Positions 24,184 to 35,609 of a DNA stretch of 64,000 nt are shown here, one piece after another. Position 1 is the stretch's first letter. The number at the start of each line of letters is the position of its first letter. Both the position numbers and the translations under genes were made by a program. Source of the DNA: Sphingomonas sp. PL-96 (GTDB lineage Bacteria; Pseudomonadota; Alphaproteobacteria; Sphingomonadales; Sphingomonadaceae); contig NZ_JAJFET010000001.1 in assembly GCF_020707215.1 (NCBI RefSeq), positions 124,001 to 188,000 on the forward strand, written 5' to 3'. Below the pieces are notes generated by a model, which was given only the letters and a program-made list of their open reading frames with translations, searched no databases and had not been told where the DNA came from.

Positions 24184-24543
24184 ATGTGGCACTGCCTGCT
24201 GCTCGACCTGAAACAGGATGCAGCGCTGATCGAGGAATATCGTCGCTGGCACCGTCCCGGCGCCGTGCCATCGGCGGTGGTGGCGTCGATCCGGTCGAGC
24301 GGGATCGAGGAGATGGAGATCTATCAGCGCGGTGACCGGCTGGTGATGATGATGAAGACCGGACCGGCGTTCGATCCTGCGGCCAGGGCGGCCGCGGATG
24401 CCGCCGATCCGGAGATCGTCGCGTGGGAGGCACTGATGTCGCGGTTGCAGCAGCCGCTGCCCGACGCTGCGCCGGGCGAGAAGTGGTTGCCGGCCGAGCG
24501 CATCTTTGCGCTGTCGGCTCAGCCGGCAGGTGCCGGAGGCTGA
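24184..24543 (+). CDS. L-fucose/L-rhamnose mutarotase (RhaM/COG3254 family)
   Basis: A 119-residue ferredoxin-like-fold protein that interconverts sugar anomers. MWHCLLLDLKQDAALIEEYRRWHRP has the family's paired acidic residues and Y-x3-H. MEIYQRGDRLVMMMKT and the C-terminal MSRLQQPLP..GEKW segment also fit. The L-rhamnose and L-fucose mutarotases of this family look alike; the flanking L-fucose dehydrogenase and fuconolactonase indicate L-fucose here. The ribosome-binding site is AAGAGGAAG. Its stop is only 4 bases from the convergent stop of the dehydrogenase gene. Confidence 0.78.
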   Translation: MWHCLLLDLKQDAALIEEYRRWHRPGAVPSAVVASIRSSGIEEMEIYQRGDRLVMMMKTGPAFDPAARAAADAADPEIVAWEALMSRLQQPLPDAAPGEKWLPAERIFALSAQPAGAGG

Positions 24544-24547
24544 CGGC

Positions 24548-26163
<1,616 letters not shown>

Positions 26164-26207
26164 CGCGGGGGCCTTTGCCTCTCTTGCCGTCGCGCATTAC
26201 CTGTGAC

Positions 26208-26219
26208 ATGAAATTTCAT
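26208..26219. promoter_or_regulatory. ATGAAATTTCAT palindrome, candidate IclR-family operator in the fuconolactonase/fucP divergent promoter
   Basis: A perfect 12-base palindrome between divergent fucose operons. The same half-sites (ATGAAA and TTTCAT) reappear as a longer inverted repeat at 34681-34708, just before the IclR-type regulator gene. Its AT-richness stands out in this GC-rich sequence. Control of the whole fucose regulon by the IclR protein is inferred. Confidence 0.6.
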
Positions 26220-26307
26220 ATATGCAATGCCGTTGCACATGCTGCGGCTTCATCCCCGATCCGAAAACGGACGGGCAGCCAGGAGCGGACGCTTGAACCA
26301 AGGATCC

Positions 26308-27621
26308 ATGCACCAGGCACGAACGCCTTCCGATGCCCCATCAGATGGGCCGTTGATCCTGCCGGGGTATCGCGTCGGATTCGTGCTGATCGTCAGCCTG
26401 TTCTTTCTGTGGGCGGTGGCCGGCAACTTCAACGACATCCTGATCCGCCAGTTTCAAAAGGCGCTGGACCTCAACCGCGCGCAGGCCGGGCTGATCCAGT
26501 TCGTCTTTTACATCGGCTATTTCGTGATGGCGCTGCCGGCGGGCGTGGTGACGCGCCGCTTCGGCTATCGCGCCGGCATCCTGACCGGCCTTGCGCTGTA
26601 TGCGGTGGGAGCGTTGCTGTTCTGGCCAGCGGCCGAAGTGCGCGAATATGGTGCGTTCCTGGGCGCGCTGTTCGTGCTCGCATCGGGCGCCGCGTTTCTG
26701 GAGACGAGCGCCAACCCCTATGTGGTTGCGTTCGGCGATCCGGCGCGGGCGGCGCAGCGGCTCAACCTGGCGCAGGGTTTCAACGGCTTCGGCGGGGTGG
26801 TGGCGCCTGCGATCGGCGGCCTGTTCATCTTTTCCGGGGTCGAGCATGACTCGGCCACGCTGGCTGCCATGTCGAGCACGCAGCTGGAGGCGTATCGCAT
26901 CAGCGAGGCGCAGATGGTGCAGGTGCCGTATCTGGTGCTGGCGTGCATCGTGGCGGTGATCGCGGTCGCCATCGCGATGGTCCGCCTGCCCCAGGTGCAG
27001 ACGCGCAGCGACGACGCACATGACGGATTGCGGCAGGTGCTGCGGACGCCGGGGCTGCTGGCGGCCGTGGTCGCGCAGTTCTTCTACGTCGGGGCGCAGG
27101 TCGGCATCTGGAGCTTCTTTGTCGACTTTGTGAAGGACAGCGTTCCCGCCACGCCCGAAAAGACGGCGGCCTATCTGCTGTCCGGCAGCCTGTTCCTGTT
27201 CATGGCCGGCCGGTTCATCGGTGCTGCGCTGATGCAGCGGATCGCGGCGACCCGGCTGCTGCTGATCTTTGCCGCCGTGAACGTCGTCTTGTGCGCGGTC
27301 GCCGCGCTTTCGTCCGGGTGGGTGGCGGTCGGCGCACTGGGGCTCACCAGCCTGTTCATGTCGATCATGTTCCCCACGATCTTCGCGCTGGGCGTGCGGG
27401 ACCTGGGCCCGCGCGCCTCCATCGGCGCTTCGCTGATCATCATGGCGATCATCGGGGGCGCGATCGTGCCGCCGCTGATGGGCCTGGTCGCGGGCGCCGC
27501 CGGTGGCCTGCACATCGCCATGCTGCTGCCGCTCGTCTGTTTCGCAGCGGTTGCGCTGTTCGCCTTCCGATCGGACCGTGCGTCCGTGACACTCCAACCA
27601 TATCCGAGGACCCAGGCATGA
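26308..27621 (+). CDS. fucP: L-fucose permease, FucP-type MFS
   Basis: A 437-residue proton symporter of the inner membrane with twelve helices. FFLWAVAGNFNDILIRQFQ (helix 1) contains the Asp, and FLETSANPYVV (helix 4) the Glu, that correspond to the proton-coupling D46/E135 pair known from E. coli FucP; RLNLAQGFNGFGGVVAP is also conserved. ATG 26308 is preferred over an in-frame ATG at 26227 because it follows AAGGA and gives the usual N-terminal length; translation from 26227 would add 27 basic residues. It overlaps the next gene by ATGA. It begins the four-gene catabolic operon plus lactate dehydrogenase on the plus strand. Confidence 0.87.
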   Translation: MHQARTPSDAPSDGPLILPGYRVGFVLIVSLFFLWAVAGNFNDILIRQFQKALDLNRAQAGLIQFVFYIGYFVMALPAGVVTRRFGYRAGILTGLALYAVGALLFWPAAEVREYGAFLGALFVLASGAAFLETSANPYVVAFGDPARAAQRLNLAQGFNGFGGVVAPAIGGLFIFSGVEHDSATLAAMSSTQLEAYRISEAQMVQVPYLVLACIVAVIAVAIAMVRLPQVQTRSDDAHDGLRQVLRTPGLLAAVVAQFFYVGAQVGIWSFFVDFVKDSVPATPEKTAAYLLSGSLFLFMAGRFIGAALMQRIAATRLLLIFAAVNVVLCAVAALSSGWVAVGALGLTSLFMSIMFPTIFALGVRDLGPRASIGASLIIMAIIGGAIVPPLMGLVAGAAGGLHIAMLLPLVCFAAVALFAFRSDRASVTLQPYPRTQA

Positions 27622-28358
27622 GACTGAACGGAAAACGCGCGCTGGTGACCGCTGCGGCGCAGGGCATCGGCCGCGCCATCGCCGACGCGTTCGTGGCGGA
27701 AGGGGCGACCGTCTATGCCGCGGACCTCAATGGCGAGTTGCTGGCGAACGTACCCGGCGTGACTCCGATCGTGCTCGACGTGACCGATCGCGAGGCGGTG
27801 GCGGCGCTGCCGCACCAGATCGGCGCAATCGACGTGCTGGTGAACGGCGCCGGCTTCGTCCACGCCGGCGACATCCTGGCGTGCGACGAGGATGCGTTCG
27901 CCTTTTCGATGAACATCAACGTCACCGCCATGTACCGGCTGTGCCGCGCCTTCCTGCCCGGGATGCTGGACCAGCAGCAGGGGTCGATCATCAACATCGC
28001 CTCGATCGCGTCGAGCGTGAAGGGCATTCCCAACCGCTTCGCTTATGGCACCACCAAGGCGGCGGTGATCGGCCTCACCAAGGCGATCGCGGCGGATTAT
28101 GTCGCCAAGGGCATCCGCAGCAACGCGATCTGCCCCGGCACGATCGACTCGCCGTCGCTGCGCCAGCGCGTCGCCGAACAGGCGGCGGCATCGGGCACCG
28201 ACCTTGCCGAGGCGACCGCGGCGTTCGTTGCGCGCCAGCCCGTCGGGCGCCTGGGCCGGCCCGAGGAGATCGCCGCGCTTGCGCTTTATCTCGCCAGCGA
28301 CGAGTCCGCATTCACCACCGGCACCACCCATGTGATCGACGGCGGCTGGGTCAACTGA
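27618..28358 (+). CDS. 2-keto-3-deoxy-L-fuconate dehydrogenase (SDR)
   Basis: A 246-residue short-chain dehydrogenase. ALVTAAAQGIGRAIADAF is the cofactor fold. DVLVNGAGFVHAGDIL, IINIASIASSVKGIPNRFAYG followed by TTK (Ser, YxxxK) and ICPGTIDSPSLRQR complete the active site. The VNGAGFVHAG/SVKGIPNRFAYG pattern is shared with DHRS6-like dehydrogenases, the group to which the Xanthomonas 2-keto-3-deoxy-L-fuconate 4-dehydrogenase belongs. It oxidises the dehydratase product to 2,4-diketo-3-deoxy-L-fuconate, the substrate of the next gene's product. Start overlaps the fucP stop. Confidence 0.82.
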   Translation: MRLNGKRALVTAAAQGIGRAIADAFVAEGATVYAADLNGELLANVPGVTPIVLDVTDREAVAALPHQIGAIDVLVNGAGFVHAGDILACDEDAFAFSMNINVTAMYRLCRAFLPGMLDQQQGSIINIASIASSVKGIPNRFAYGTTKAAVIGLTKAIAADYVAKGIRSNAICPGTIDSPSLRQRVAEQAAASGTDLAEATAAFVARQPVGRLGRPEEIAALALYLASDESAFTTGTTHVIDGGWVN

Positions 28359-28392
28359 GCCCAAGCGCCTTTCAGCATAAAGGTATTTCCAC

Positions 28393-29241
28393 ATGAAGCT
28401 TCTGCGTTACGGCCCGCTGGGCCAGGAAAAGCCGGGCGTGCTCGACGCCGATGGCGTGATCCGCGACCTGTCCTCCGTCGTTCCCGACATCGCCGGGGCG
28501 ACGCTGACCCCGGAAGGTCTGGCTGCGCTTGCCGACCTCGATCTGAAGACGCTGCCGGTCGTGCAGGGTGACCCGCGCATCGGCGCCTGCGTCGGCCAGG
28601 TGGGCAAGTTCATCTGCATCGGCCTGAACTACAGCGACCACGCCGCCGAAACCGGGGCAGAGGTGCCCAAGGAGCCGGTGATCTTCAACAAGTGGACCAG
28701 CGCGATCTGCGGGCCCAACGACGATGTCGAGATGCCGCGCGATTCGACCAAGCTCGACTGGGAGGTCGAGTTGGGCGTGGTGATCGGCAAGCCCGGCCGC
28801 TACATCGACCAGGCCGATGCGATGGACCATGTCGCCGGCTATTGCGTGATCAACGACGTCAGCGAGCGCGCCTTCCAGCTGGAGCGCGGCGGCACCTGGG
28901 ACAAGGGCAAGGGCTGCGACACCTTCGGCCCGATCGGCCCGTGGCTGGTCACCGCCGACGAGGCGCCGGCGCATGGTTCGATGCGGCTGTGGCTGGAGGT
29001 CGACGGCCACCGCTATCAGGATGGCACCACCGCGACGATGGTGTTCGACGTGCCCACGATCATCGCCTATCTCAGCCGCTTCATGAGCCTGCAGCCGGGC
29101 GACGTCATCTCCACCGGCACGCCGCCGGGCGTGGGCCTGGGTCAGCGGCCGCCGAAGTTCCTCTCCGTCGGGCAGGTGATGCGGCTCGGCATCGATGGCC
29201 TGGGCGAGCAGACGCAGCGGGTGGTGGAGGCGCGCGCGTGA
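28393..29241 (+). CDS. 2,4-diketo-3-deoxy-L-fuconate hydrolase, FAH family
   Basis: A 282-residue fumarylacetoacetate-hydrolase-fold enzyme. [16 protein letters not shown], then [14 protein letters not shown] with the metal-binding acidic residues, [12 protein letters not shown], and [15 protein letters not shown] are the family blocks; it is often mis-annotated as ureidoglycolate lyase. In this pathway it cleaves the diketo acid to pyruvate and L-lactate, which explains the lactate dehydrogenase two genes on. It overlaps the next gene by GTGA. Start ATG 28393 follows AAAGG at a slightly long distance. Confidence 0.85.
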   Translation: MKLLRYGPLGQEKPGVLDADGVIRDLSSVVPDIAGATLTPEGLAALADLDLKTLPVVQGDPRIGACVGQVGKFICIGLNYSDHAAETGAEVPKEPVIFNKWTSAICGPNDDVEMPRDSTKLDWEVELGVVIGKPGRYIDQADAMDHVAGYCVINDVSERAFQLERGGTWDKGKGCDTFGPIGPWLVTADEAPAHGSMRLWLEVDGHRYQDGTTATMVFDVPTIIAYLSRFMSLQPGDVISTGTPPGVGLGQRPPKFLSVGQVMRLGIDGLGEQTQRVVEARA

Positions 29242-30527
29242 CGCAGATCACCGGCCTGCGCATCCGCGATGTCCGCTTCCCGACCAGCCAGTCGCTGGAC
29301 GGGTCGGACGCGATGAACCCGGATCCGGACTATTCGGCGGCCTATGTCGTTCTGGAAACCGACGCCGCCGGGCTGGAGGGGCATGGCCTGACCTTCACGA
29401 TCGGGCGCGGCAACGAGATCTGCGTGGCCGCGATCGGCGCCCTGCGCGAGCGCGTGATCGGGCTCAACCTCGACTGGATCGCCGAGGATGCGGGCCGCTT
29501 CTGGCGTCACATCACCAATGACAGCCAGCTGCGCTGGATCGGGCCGGACAAGGGCGCGATCCACCTTGCCACCGGTGCCGTCGTCAACGCGGTCTGGGAC
29601 CTGTGGGCCAAGGCGGCGGGCAAGCCCGTGTGGCAGCTCGTCGCCGACATGAGCCCGGAGGAGCTCGTCCGCACGATCGACTTCCGCTACATCACCGACT
29701 TCATCACGCCCGAGGAAGCACTGGCGCTGCTCACCGAGCGCGCCGAGGGCAAGGCGGAGCGGGTGGCGACGCTGAAGGCAGAGGGCTATCCCTGCTACAC
29801 CACCTCGGCCGGGTGGCTCGGCTATTCGGACGAGAAGCTGTACCGGCTGGCGCGGGAAGCGGTCGACGCCGGGTTCGACCACATCAAGCTCAAGGTCGGT
29901 CGCGACCTGGAGGACGATATCCGCCGGCTGCGCATCGCGCGCGAGGCGATCGGCCCCGACGCCAAGCTGATGATCGACGCCAACCAGATCTGGGAAGTCG
30001 ACCAGGCGATCGAATGGGTGAACGCGCTTGCGTTTGCCAAGCCCTGGTTCATCGAGGAGCCGACCAGCCCCGACGACGTGCTTGGCCACGCCGCGATCCG
30101 CCGCGGCATCGGCGACGTGAAGGTCGCGACCGGCGAGATGTGCCAGAACCGCATCCTGTTCAAGCAGTTCATGGCGGCCGGTGCGATCGACGTCGTGCAG
30201 ATCGACGCCTGCCGGCTGGGCGGGGTGAACGAAGTGCTGGCGGTGCTGCTGATGGCGGCCAAGCACGGCCTGCCGGTGTGCCCGCACGCCGGGGGCGTGG
30301 GACTGTGCGAATATGTGCAGCACCTGTCGATGATCGACTATCTGTGCTTTGCCGGTACGCGTGAGGGACGGGTGATCGAATATGTCGACCATCTGCACGA
30401 GCATTTCGTCGACCCCTGCGTCATCCGCGATGCCGCCTATATGCCGCCGACGCGGCCGGGCTATTCGATCGAGATGAAGCCGGAGTCGATCGAGCAGTAC
30501 GCGGTCTCGGCCGAAGTCCGGTACTAG
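29238..30527 (+). CDS. L-fuconate dehydratase, enolase superfamily
   Basis: A 429-residue enzyme starting at GTG 29238, which overlaps the FAH stop. [19 protein letters not shown] is the capping domain. In the barrel, HIKLKVGRD (K-x-K base), MIDANQIW (Asp), [10 protein letters not shown] and ATGEMCQNR (Glu ligands), and [10 protein letters not shown] (His base) occur in the order of fuconate dehydratase (MR subgroup). It removes water from L-fuconate to give 2-keto-3-deoxy-L-fuconate. Length is close to the Xanthomonas enzyme. A 4-base gap separates it from the lactate dehydrogenase gene. Confidence 0.88.
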   Translation: MTQITGLRIRDVRFPTSQSLDGSDAMNPDPDYSAAYVVLETDAAGLEGHGLTFTIGRGNEICVAAIGALRERVIGLNLDWIAEDAGRFWRHITNDSQLRWIGPDKGAIHLATGAVVNAVWDLWAKAAGKPVWQLVADMSPEELVRTIDFRYITDFITPEEALALLTERAEGKAERVATLKAEGYPCYTTSAGWLGYSDEKLYRLAREAVDAGFDHIKLKVGRDLEDDIRRLRIAREAIGPDAKLMIDANQIWEVDQAIEWVNALAFAKPWFIEEPTSPDDVLGHAAIRRGIGDVKVATGEMCQNRILFKQFMAAGAIDVVQIDACRLGGVNEVLAVLLMAAKHGLPVCPHAGGVGLCEYVQHLSMIDYLCFAGTREGRVIEYVDHLHEHFVDPCVIRDAAYMPPTRPGYSIEMKPESIEQYAVSAEVRY

Positions 30528-30531
30528 GGCG

Positions 30532-31668
30532 ATGATCGTCTCCTCCACGCTCGACTTCCGGGAGGCGGCGCGGCGGCGGCTGCCGCGCTTCCTGTTCGAT
30601 TATGCGGACGGCGGTGCCTATGCCGAGCATACGATGGCGCGCAATGTGGCGGACCTCGCCGACATCGCGCTGCGCCAGCGGGTGCTGCGCGACGTGGCGG
30701 AGATCGACCTTGGCACTAGTCTGTTCGGGCGGCGGATGGCGCTGCCGGTCGGGCTGGGGCCGGTCGGCATCAGCGGCATGTACCATCGGCGGGGGGAAAC
30801 CCAGGCGGCACGGGCCGCGGCCCGTGCCGGGGTGCCGTTCTGCCTGTCGACCGTGTCGATCTGCCCGCTGGCCGAGGTGAAGCGGGCGAGCGGTTCCGGG
30901 CCCTTGTGGTTCCAGCTCTATGTCATCCGCGACCGTGCCTTCATGCGCGACCTGATCGCGACGGCGAAGGAGCAGGGTGCCGAAGCGCTGGTATTCACCG
31001 TCGACATGCCGGTGCCGGGCGCACGCTATCGCGACGCCCATTCGGGCATGTCGGGGCCGGGTGCCTCGTTCAAGCGGGTGCTGCAGGCGCTGGGGCGGCC
31101 CAGATGGGCGTGGGACGTGGGCCTGCGCGGCCGCCCGCACCAGCTCGGCAATCTGGAGCCGGTGCTTGGCGCGAAAAGCGGGCTCAACGATTATATGGGC
31201 TGGCTCGGCGCGAACTTCGATCCGTCGATCTCCTGGGCCGATCTCGAATGGATCCGCGCCGCCTGGGACGGGCCCTTGATCATCAAGGGCATCCTGGACG
31301 TCGAGGATGCGCGCTCGGCCGTCGCGATCGGGGCGGACGGGATCGTCGTTTCCAACCATGGCGGGCGGCAGCTCGACGGGGTGCTGTCGACGGCACGCGC
31401 GCTGCCGGCGATCGCCGATGCGGTGCGCGGGCAGGTGACGGTGCTGGCGGACTCCGGCGTCCGGTCTGGGCTGGACGTGGTGCGGATGCTGGCGCTGGGC
31501 GCGGAGGGCGTGCTGCTCGGCCGCGCCTGGGTCTATGCACTGGCTGCACGGGGCGAGGCGGGAATCGACCTGCTGATGACCCTGATCGAGCGCGAGATGC
31601 GCGTGGCAATGGCGCTCACCGGCGTCCGCAGCATCGCCGAGATCGACCGCTCGATCCTGACGGCCTGA
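30532..31668 (+). CDS. lldD: FMN-dependent L-lactate dehydrogenase (LldD-like alpha-hydroxy-acid oxidoreductase)
   Basis: A 378-residue flavoprotein. [17 protein letters not shown] at the N-terminus, [38 protein letters not shown] and the active-site [10 protein letters not shown] (His base and Arg) identify the family. [17 protein letters not shown] and [17 protein letters not shown] close the FMN site. It oxidises L-lactate to pyruvate and passes electrons to the respiratory chain. Its position directly after the pathway that makes L-lactate and pyruvate indicates that both carbon halves of L-fucose are burned. A role with another 2-hydroxy acid is possible but less likely. Confidence 0.85.
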   Translation: MIVSSTLDFREAARRRLPRFLFDYADGGAYAEHTMARNVADLADIALRQRVLRDVAEIDLGTSLFGRRMALPVGLGPVGISGMYHRRGETQAARAAARAGVPFCLSTVSICPLAEVKRASGSGPLWFQLYVIRDRAFMRDLIATAKEQGAEALVFTVDMPVPGARYRDAHSGMSGPGASFKRVLQALGRPRWAWDVGLRGRPHQLGNLEPVLGAKSGLNDYMGWLGANFDPSISWADLEWIRAAWDGPLIIKGILDVEDARSAVAIGADGIVVSNHGGRQLDGVLSTARALPAIADAVRGQVTVLADSGVRSGLDVVRMLALGAEGVLLGRAWVYALAARGEAGIDLLMTLIEREMRVAMALTGVRSIAEIDRSILTA

Positions 31669-31674
31669 AACGAT

Positions 31675-31702
31675 CCGGGGCCGACCTGGTGGTCGGCCCC
31701 GG
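31675..31702. terminator. Bidirectional terminator between lldD and TonB receptor
   Basis: CCGGGGCCGACC (31675-31686) and GGTCGGCCCCGG (31691-31702) form a perfect 12-base-pair stem with a TGGT loop, between the stops of two converging genes. No T-run is present. Confidence 0.7.
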
Positions 31703-31710
31703 AAGGTTCG

Positions 31711-34614
31711 TCAGTAGGTGATCCGGGCGGTGATGCTCACCCGGCGATCGTTCAGGACATAGGACTGCGGGCGGCTTTCGATCCCGTAATAGGTCCGGTT
31801 TTCCGTGTTGGTCAGGTTGATGCCGTCGACGGTGAGCGCGAAGTTCGGCGACACCGTGTACGTCACCGACGCATCGAGCTGGCCGCGCTCTGCATTGAAG
31901 ATCGGCAGGTTGCCGCTGCCGTTGCCGGCGGTGGTCACGACATACTTGCTGCGCCAGTTGTAGGCGACGCGGGCCGAGAGCGGGCCGCGATCGTAGAAGC
32001 CGACCAGGTTGTAGCTGTACTTCGACAGCTGCTCGAGCGGCACGAACAGCTGGTTGCCCGACGTGTCGCGCGCGCCGGGGCTGGGCGCCTTGCTGTCAAC
32101 AAAGGTGAAGTTCGCCTGCGTGCCGAAGCCGGAGAGCCAGCCAGGCAGGAAGTCGAAGAAGGTGTTGCCGCCCACTTCGAAGCCCTTGATCTTGCCGTTG
32201 TCGCCGTTCAGCGGACGCGTCACCTGGTAGGTGTAGCTGTTGTCGCCGAAGGTGAAGGTCTCCGGTGCCGTGACGTTTGCGATGAAGCCGTCGACCTTCT
32301 TGTAGAAGCCGGCCGCGTACAGCGACCCCGTAAGCGAGAAATAATATTCCAGCGAGGCGTCGAACTGACTGGCCGTCAACGGCTTCAGATTGGCATTGCC
32401 CGAGGAAGCGACACGCTGCCCGCCGGTCGTGACATATTCGTTGATCGCGATGTTCGGGTTGAGCTGCGAGAAGTCGGGACGGCTGAGCGCCTTGGAGGCC
32501 GCCAGGCGGAGCTGAAGCTGGTCCGTCAGGTGGAAGGTCAGGTTCAGGCTCGGCAGGAACTTGGTATATTCGGAGTCTGCCGTGATCGGGACAAACGACA
32601 CCGTACCGTTGCCATAGACCGGGAGACCGGTGACTTCATCGGTGCCGGTCTGGACTTGCGGTGACCGGCTCTCGAAGCCGGCGGTGCCGACTTCCGTCTT
32701 GACCACGCGCAGGCCGATGTTGCCGTCGAACGGCACGGCAAAGGCGTCGCTGCCGAACTTGACCATGCCATAGGCGGTGTAGGTCTTTTCGCTCTGCGTG
32801 TTGCGGTCGCTCGGCTGGTAGCCGACGCCGTCGAGCAGCGCCTGCTGCTGCGAGGGATCGACGAACGGCGCGAGCGCGGCACGCGTGTCGTCATAATCGA
32901 GCACGATGTTGCGGTTGAAGAAGATCGCCCCGGCGGGGAGCACTTCGTTGCCGCGATACAGCTCGCCCGCCAGCGGCCGCAGTTCATAAAGGTCGGAGCT
33001 CAGCGCCCGGGTGAGGCCGTAATAGGCGTAGGTGCTGGAATCCGTCACCGCCGAACGATCGGTATAGCGCACGCCGGCGCTGATCGACTTCAGGAAGCCG
33101 TCGAACTTGTACTGGACGTCGAAGCGCCCGGCATATTCGGTGCCGACCGAGTGATCGATATGGTCGAGATAGCCCGCGCCCGAGGCATAGTTGGCCGGAT
33201 CGGTGGTGATGCCGTTGCCGTTGGAGGGATCATTATCCGGCGAGATGATCATCGCCGGTACGCCATTGCCTGCGGTCATATAGACGCGCTCAGCCGTCGA
33301 GGAGAGGATCACGATCGACCGCTGGCCGCTGGTGGTGCCCCGGATGTACTGGAAATCGCCGTTGATCGTCAGGCGGTCGTTCGGCGTCCACTTGGCATTG
33401 AGCGAATAGTCGCTCGTCACCGAATGGCGGGTTTCCAGGCTGGTGTTGGCATTCACCGGGACGTTGGCAAAGGTGCCGCTGGTGAAGTTGCCGTCCTCGT
33501 CATAGGTGAACGGCTGGGTGTAGTCCGGGGTGATCGGGTTGTCGCCGGTGTAGGCGAAGTAGCTGTAGTCGCCGTAGCGGAACTTATAGTCCGAGCGGAT
33601 ATATTCGCCGGTGAGCAGCAGCGTGTCGGTCGGCTTCCACTGGATGGCGACGTCGGTGCCCAGGCGGCGGCGGTCGCCGATATATTCGCCGATGCCGACG
33701 CCGTGGCTCAGATAGGTCGGCTGCCCGGTACGGCCGAGGCCGGCCGCGGTCGCGACATCGCCCGGGCTGATATACTCGCCGTCGGCGTTGCGCGCCTCGT
33801 TCAGCAGGTAAAACGGCTGGCTGGAGATCTGGTCCTGGCGGAATGCGGTCTGCTGATAGGCCACGTCGACCATGACGCCGATTTCGCCGATGCCGGTGTC
33901 CCAGCGGTTCGAAAGCAGCAGGTTCGCCTGCGGCTTGCTGGCGCCGTACAGGTCATAATAGTTGATGCCGCCGCTGACCGAGGCCTTGAAGCCGTCGAAG
34001 TCGAAGGGCTTGCGCGTGCGCAGGTTGATCAGGCCGCCGATGCCGCCCTCGATCAGGTCCGCCGACGGGTTCTTGTAGACGTCGACGCCCGCGAGCAGCT
34101 CGGACGGCACGTCCTCCAGGCTCAGCGAGCGACCCCCGCTTGCCGTGAAAATATCGCGGCCGTTGATTTCGGTACGGACCTGGCTGAGCCCGCGAATGGC
34201 GACGGAGCTGCCCTCGCCATAGGAGCGCTGGATCTGCACGCCGGTGATGCGCTGCAGCGCCTCTGCCACGTTCCGGTCGGGAAGCTTGCCGATGTCCTCC
34301 GCCACGATCGAGTCGACGATCTGGTCCGCGTTGCGCTTGATGCTCTGCGCGCTGGAGAGGCTGGCGCGGACACCGGTGATGACGATCTCGTCCGATGCGA
34401 CTCCGCTGCTGTCGTTCTGGGTGTCGACCGACGCTGCGTCACCGCTGGGGGAGACCGTCGCGCTCTGCGCCGCGCCAGGGCCCTGCGGGATGTCGGCGGG
34501 AGCTGCGGTCTGTGCCGCCGCGGGCGCTCCAAGACCCAGAAACAACGCAAAGAGCGATGCCCCTGCGTTCAACCGATGACGGCGCAGCATCTGCGCAGAA
34601 GCTAGGTGTCCCAT
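31711..34614 (-). CDS. TonB-dependent outer-membrane receptor of the fucose/xyloglucan region
   Basis: A 967-residue receptor. The signal peptide ends FLGLGAPAAAQ. DEIVITGVRASLSSAQSIKR is the TonB box and plug start; DIGKLPDRNVAEALQRITGV and VRGLSQVRTEINGRD are plug motifs of the oligosaccharide-type receptors of Caulobacter and sphingomonads. The barrel ends RRVSITARITY. It is divergent from the IclR regulator, and the shared region carries the ATGAAA/TTTCAT operator. The probable ligands are fucosylated or xyloglucan oligosaccharides. ATG 34614 is used; an in-frame ATG eight codons later would also give a complete signal peptide. Confidence 0.87.
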   Translation of the reverse strand: MGHLASAQMLRRHRLNAGASLFALFLGLGAPAAAQTAAPADIPQGPGAAQSATVSPSGDAASVDTQNDSSGVASDEIVITGVRASLSSAQSIKRNADQIVDSIVAEDIGKLPDRNVAEALQRITGVQIQRSYGEGSSVAIRGLSQVRTEINGRDIFTASGGRSLSLEDVPSELLAGVDVYKNPSADLIEGGIGGLINLRTRKPFDFDGFKASVSGGINYYDLYGASKPQANLLLSNRWDTGIGEIGVMVDVAYQQTAFRQDQISSQPFYLLNEARNADGEYISPGDVATAAGLGRTGQPTYLSHGVGIGEYIGDRRRLGTDVAIQWKPTDTLLLTGEYIRSDYKFRYGDYSYFAYTGDNPITPDYTQPFTYDEDGNFTSGTFANVPVNANTSLETRHSVTSDYSLNAKWTPNDRLTINGDFQYIRGTTSGQRSIVILSSTAERVYMTAGNGVPAMIISPDNDPSNGNGITTDPANYASGAGYLDHIDHSVGTEYAGRFDVQYKFDGFLKSISAGVRYTDRSAVTDSSTYAYYGLTRALSSDLYELRPLAGELYRGNEVLPAGAIFFNRNIVLDYDDTRAALAPFVDPSQQQALLDGVGYQPSDRNTQSEKTYTAYGMVKFGSDAFAVPFDGNIGLRVVKTEVGTAGFESRSPQVQTGTDEVTGLPVYGNGTVSFVPITADSEYTKFLPSLNLTFHLTDQLQLRLAASKALSRPDFSQLNPNIAINEYVTTGGQRVASSGNANLKPLTASQFDASLEYYFSLTGSLYAAGFYKKVDGFIANVTAPETFTFGDNSYTYQVTRPLNGDNGKIKGFEVGGNTFFDFLPGWLSGFGTQANFTFVDSKAPSPGARDTSGNQLFVPLEQLSKYSYNLVGFYDRGPLSARVAYNWRSKYVVTTAGNGSGNLPIFNAERGQLDASVTYTVSPNFALTVDGINLTNTENRTYYGIESRPQSYVLNDRRVSITARITY

Positions 34615-34680
34615 GATTTCCTCTCCGTATGGGCGGCTCCTTACCGAAGCGCTTGGTTCAACTTACCGCAGTTCAACGAC

Positions 34681-34708
34681 GTATGAAATATGAAAACAGG
34701 TTTCATAC
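34681..34708. promoter_or_regulatory. GTATGAAA-N12-TTTCATAC inverted repeat, candidate IclR operator in the TBDR/iclR divergent promoter
   Basis: An 8-base inverted repeat with an additional ATGAAA half-site at 34690-34695, giving three half-sites in 28 bases. The core matches the perfect ATGAAATTTCAT palindrome at 26208-26219. It sits ~70 bases from both start codons, fitting joint control of receptor and regulator, with autoregulation. Confidence 0.6.
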
Positions 34709-34774
34709 TTGATGATTCTCGAGCCCCTTGTTTGCACTGGAGGGTGCGTTCAAGCTGGTGCACGGGAGAAAAGG

Positions 34775-35557
34775 ATGACGACGAAATCGCGCTACCAAGC
34801 CCCCGCTCTGAAAAAGGGGCTGGAGATCCTCGAGCTGCTGGCGACGGCGGAGGCAGGCCTGTCGATGTCCGACATTTCCGGCGCGCTCGGGCGCTCGGTC
34901 AGCGAGATCTTTCGCATGCTCCAGGTGCTTGAGGAGCATCGCTACATCCTGCGGGACGAAAGCGGTTTCCGGCTGACCAGCCGCCTGTTCTCGCTGGGCA
35001 TGCGCCAGCCGCCGGTGCGCGACCTGGTGTCTACCGCCTTGCCCGTGATGCAGGAACTGGCGCGCAACACGGGGCAGAGTTGCCATCTTGCCGTCCCGTC
35101 CGGGTCCGACATGGTCGTGATCGCAGGCATCGAGGCACCGGGCCTGATCGGCTTTGCCGTGCGGATCGGCTACCGCCGGCCGCTGCATCTCTCCGCATCG
35201 GGCCGGATCCTGCTCGCCTTCCAACCGCGCAACGCCCGCGCCGGTATGCTGGCCGAGGTGCGCGAAGCCGGACACGTGGTGGATGAAGCCGCGTTGTTCC
35301 CGGTCCTCGACGCCCTCGCGGCAGACGGGGGCGGGGGCGCGCCCAGCCCGGTGCTGAACGGCATCATGGACATATCCGTCCCCGTGCTGTCGGGCTATGT
35401 CGCTCGGGCGGCGCTCACCATTCCCTTTGTCGACGGTCCGGGCAGCCGGGTTGCCCTGGCGGAGACCAGGGCCGCGCTGGAGGCAGCGGCGGCGGAGGTC
35501 AGCGGGCAGCTGGCGCCATCCGGCCAGCCGGACCAGCTCGCGCTCCCGCAGACTTAG
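34775..35557 (+). CDS. IclR-family transcriptional regulator, probable fucose regulator
   Basis: A 260-residue regulator. ATG 34775 follows GAAAAGG and begins MTTKSRYQAPALKKGLEIL, the usual IclR start; a longer in-frame start exists but would overlap the operator. Residues ~10-70 form the winged helix (LSMSDISGALGRSVSEIFRM, RYILRDESGFRLT), and ~85-250 the GAF-like effector domain (GQSCHLAVPSGSDMVVIAGI, RRPLHLSASGRILLA, ALTIPFVDG). IclR proteins bind short inverted repeats; the two ATGAAA/TTTCAT sites in this window are its likely targets and L-fucose or a 2-keto-3-deoxy acid its likely effector. Both are inference. Confidence 0.82.
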   Translation: MTTKSRYQAPALKKGLEILELLATAEAGLSMSDISGALGRSVSEIFRMLQVLEEHRYILRDESGFRLTSRLFSLGMRQPPVRDLVSTALPVMQELARNTGQSCHLAVPSGSDMVVIAGIEAPGLIGFAVRIGYRRPLHLSASGRILLAFQPRNARAGMLAEVREAGHVVDEAALFPVLDALAADGGGGAPSPVLNGIMDISVPVLSGYVARAALTIPFVDGPGSRVALAETRAALEAAAAEVSGQLAPSGQPDQLALPQT

Positions 35558-35609
35558 CGCGGGCGGGCTTGCGGCGACAGACCGCAGGATTGGGGCTGGG
35601 CGCCGAGCG

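Noticed and set aside
26227..26307. Earlier in-frame ATG for fucP
   Set aside because: It adds 27 basic, non-conserved residues directly after the operator palindrome and lacks a ribosome-binding site; ATG 26308 follows AAGGA.
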